Shown here: piece after piece, positions 5,883 through 6,966 of the stretch
How positions within the stretch are numbered: position 1 is the stretch's first letter
Layout: the number at the start of each line of letters is the position of its first letter
From: Candidatus Eisenbergiella stercorigallinarum
GTDB taxonomy: Bacteria; Bacillota; Clostridia; Lachnospirales; Lachnospiraceae
Reading direction: 5' to 3'
NCBI GenBank assembly: GCA_019120525.1
Contig: DWUW01000299.1
Span: 1-6,966 of the forward strand
DNA: 6,966 nucleotides
Program-made: the position numbers and the translations under genes
The notes under the pieces: generated by a model
Database searches by the model: none
Seen by the model: only the letters and a program-made list of their open reading frames with translations
What the model was told of the DNA's origin: nothing

Positions 5883-6359
5883 ATGGAAGAGCATGATATG
5901 ATCGTAAATCTGAAAAACATCGAATACCGGGAGCCGGAGGATGGGAATCTGCGGATCAAACGGGCTTTCGCGGGGGATAAGGAAACGATTCTCCGGTTTG
6001 TGCGGGAGAATTTCAGCGAAGGCTGGGCCGGAGAGGCGGAGTGTGCCATCCTGCAGTCGCCTGCCCAGTGCTTTATCGCTACGGATCATGGCAGGGTGCT
6101 GGGCTTTGCCTGCTATGATACTTCGGCGAAGGGATTTTTCGGACCCATCGGTGTGCTGGAAAGCGAGCGGGGAAGGCAGATTGGGAAATATCTTCTGCTG
6201 AAAACGTTGGATACTATGAAAAGCGTGGGTTATGGCTATGCCATCATCGGCTGGGTGGGAGAAGCGGAAGGCTTCTACCGCAAGACGGTACATGCGGAGG
6301 TAATCCCGGATTCCGCGCCGGAAAACAGTGTATATACCAATCTGGTGCGGATGCTGTAA
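5883..6359 (+). CDS. GNAT-family N-acetyltransferase
   Basis: 158 residues, normal for a single-domain GNAT, a cytosolic enzyme moving an acetyl group from acetyl-CoA to an amine; the substrate cannot be read from sequence. Seen: an N-terminal strand and helix (about 24-45), a central strand with ...RVLGFACYDT (71-80), the segment GFFGPIGV (84-91), and the CoA-pyrophosphate loop RGRQIGK (96-102) leading into a long helix. A C-terminal YGYAIIGWVG...EGFYRKT region (117-135) follows, with Y132 at the position of the usual general-acid tyrosine. In the Q/R-x-x-G-x-G/A motif the first glycine is Q99, a mild degeneracy. The frame is open back to 5727, but that upstream part has no family resemblance and overlaps the likely promoter and a hairpin, so the start is set at 5883 (5898 is possible). 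It is divergent from the ATPase-nuclease gene and convergent with the P-type ATPase gene. Confidence 0.88.
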   Translation: MEEHDMIVNLKNIEYREPEDGNLRIKRAFAGDKETILRFVRENFSEGWAGEAECAILQSPAQCFIATDHGRVLGFACYDTSAKGFFGPIGVLESERGRQIGKYLLLKTLDTMKSVGYGYAIIGWVGEAEGFYRKTVHAEVIPDSAPENSVYTNLVRML

Positions 6360-6412
6360 GACCGCGATATCTGTGCAGGGGCACGGCATCGGGAAGTAAA
6401 ATCAAAAAGAAG

Positions 6413-6470
6413 AAAAACAGGCAGAGGGCCTTCCTTTTGAAAGGGGAGAAGCCGTCCTGCCTGTTTTTTT
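6413..6470. terminator. Bidirectional intrinsic terminator between convergent genes
   Basis: AAAAACAGGCAG (6413-6424) and CTGCCTGTTTTT (6457-6468) form a perfect 12-base-pair stem. A T-run follows on the plus strand (6464-6470), and the A-run 6413-6417 gives the matching U-run on the minus strand. The 32-base interior can form a smaller hairpin (CTTCC against GGGAG). It lies about 55 bases after the acetyltransferase stop and about 60 bases after the P-type ATPase stop, so it serves both. Confidence 0.88.
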
Positions 6471-6476
6471 GAAAAC

Positions 6477-6491
6477 ATCCCGGAGCGGGAT
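6477..6491 (-). other. Small hairpin after the P-type ATPase gene
   Basis: ATCCCG (6477-6482) and CGGGAT (6486-6491) form a 6-base-pair stem with a 3-base loop. On the minus strand GTTTTC follows, a weak U-rich tail, so it may be an auxiliary terminator ahead of the stronger one at 6413-6470, or may protect the 3' end. Confidence 0.35.
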
Positions 6492-6527
6492 CCCGTAGGA
6501 AACCCGCCGGGCCTTTTGGGCTTTCGG

Positions 6528-6966
6528 TTACATGCGCTTCGTGATCAGCTTCGCAGCCTCGCCGCCCAGCATGGGAAGGAAGGCGAGTACCAGCGCCATG
6601 ATGATCTCGTCAAAAGAGAGCGCCACGGTGCTGAATACCGGATTCAGGAAGGGCACGTAAATGCTGGCGATCATGAACAGCATGGATACCAGCACGCACT
6701 TGTTCAGATAGCTGTTTTCAAAGACCTTCATCTTAAAGACGGAGGTGGATTCGGAACGGGCGGAGTAAGCGCGCAGCAGCTCGCCCAGAACCAGGGTGAG
6801 GAAGCAGGCGGTTCTCGCCACATCCAGGGAATCATGCATATACAGTCCGTATACGAAGGAGCCCAGGGTTCCCAGTGCCAGCGCGATGCTCTGGATCAGC
6901 ACGGCCACGGTCATTTTCCTGTCCACAATGGGCTCGGAAGGATCGCGGGGCTTGCGGTTCATGGTG
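6528..6966 (-). CDS. Cation-transporting P-type ATPase (Ca2+-type), C-terminal part, cut by window edge
   Basis: The last ~145 residues of a membrane ion pump. The frame stays open through the window edge, and the conserved MNRKPRDPSEPI motif, which follows the catalytic core in P2-type ATPases, marks where the C-terminal membrane domain begins. The ATG at 6962-6960 is therefore internal. Four hydrophobic segments follow (about 18-41, 48-65, 87-107 and 117-137, counting that Met as 1), matching M7-M10 of the Cation_ATPase_C domain. E61 in the second segment aligns by eye with the M8 glutamate of SERCA that helps bind calcium at site I, which favours a SERCA-like Ca2+ pump, though the M4-M6 ligands lie outside the window. 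The catalytic DKTGT aspartate, nucleotide-binding domain and M1-M6 are also outside. It ends at TAA 6530-6528 and converges on the acetyltransferase across a shared terminator. Confidence 0.92.
   Translation of the reverse strand, partial: TMNRKPRDPSEPIVDRKMTVAVLIQSIALALGTLGSFVYGLYMHDSLDVARTACFLTLVLGELLRAYSARSESTSVFKMKVFENSYLNKCVLVSMLFMIASIYVPFLNPVFSTVALSFDEIIMALVLAFLPMLGGEAAKLITKRM

Noticed and set aside
5859..6389. 176-codon minus-strand frame opposite the acetyltransferase
   Set aside because: It has no domain, its codons mirror the real gene, and it has no promoter or ribosome site.
6960..6962. ATG as the true start of the P-type ATPase fragment
   Set aside because: The frame is open through the window edge and this Met sits inside the conserved motif after the catalytic core, so the gene begins outside the window.
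1..6966. CRISPR array, tRNA, rRNA, transposase or insertion-sequence ends
   Set aside because: No regularly spaced repeats, cloverleaf, rRNA-like stretch, transposase motif or long terminal inverted repeat was seen on either strand.

Overview
The window reads like chromosome from a moderately GC-rich Firmicute, most likely a gut Clostridia/Lachnospiraceae-type bacterium. The grounds are AGGAG-type Shine-Dalgarno sequences about 6 bases before two minus-strand starts, GC-biased codon use, and a gene of the AAA-ATPase_like/PDDEXK_9 family, which is abundant in such genomes. This is inference from style; no taxonomic marker gene is present.

Layout, left to right. (1) A zinc-dependent medium-chain alcohol/polyol dehydrogenase on the plus strand (1-1006), missing only its extreme N-terminus. 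(2) Converging on it with a 26-base 3' overlap, a minus-strand UvrA-family twin-ATPase (981-3713) that lacks the UvrB-binding domain, so it resembles UvrA2/DrrC-type paralogues more than housekeeping UvrA. (3) Upstream of it on the same strand, 65 bases away, a 562-residue AAA-like ATPase fused to a PD-(D/E)XK nuclease domain (3779-5467). The two probably share a transcript, and a stem can be drawn joining the stop codon of the first gene to the Shine-Dalgarno of the second. (4) A 415-base divergent intergenic region (5468-5882) with candidate promoters in both directions, several inverted repeats and an intrinsic-terminator-like hairpin. (5) A small GNAT acetyltransferase on the plus strand (start chosen at 5883). 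(6) A strong bidirectional terminator (6413-6470). (7) The C-terminal membrane part of a Ca2+-type P-type ATPase on the minus strand (6528-6966), cut by the window edge.

The dehydrogenase, acetyltransferase and cation pump look like ordinary, unrelated accessory or housekeeping genes. The one plausible functional unit is the minus-strand pair: an ATPase-nuclease followed by a UvrB-independent UvrA paralogue. Both are nucleic-acid-related ATPases, but a joint function is a hypothesis. No CRISPR array, tRNA, rRNA, transposase or attachment site was seen.
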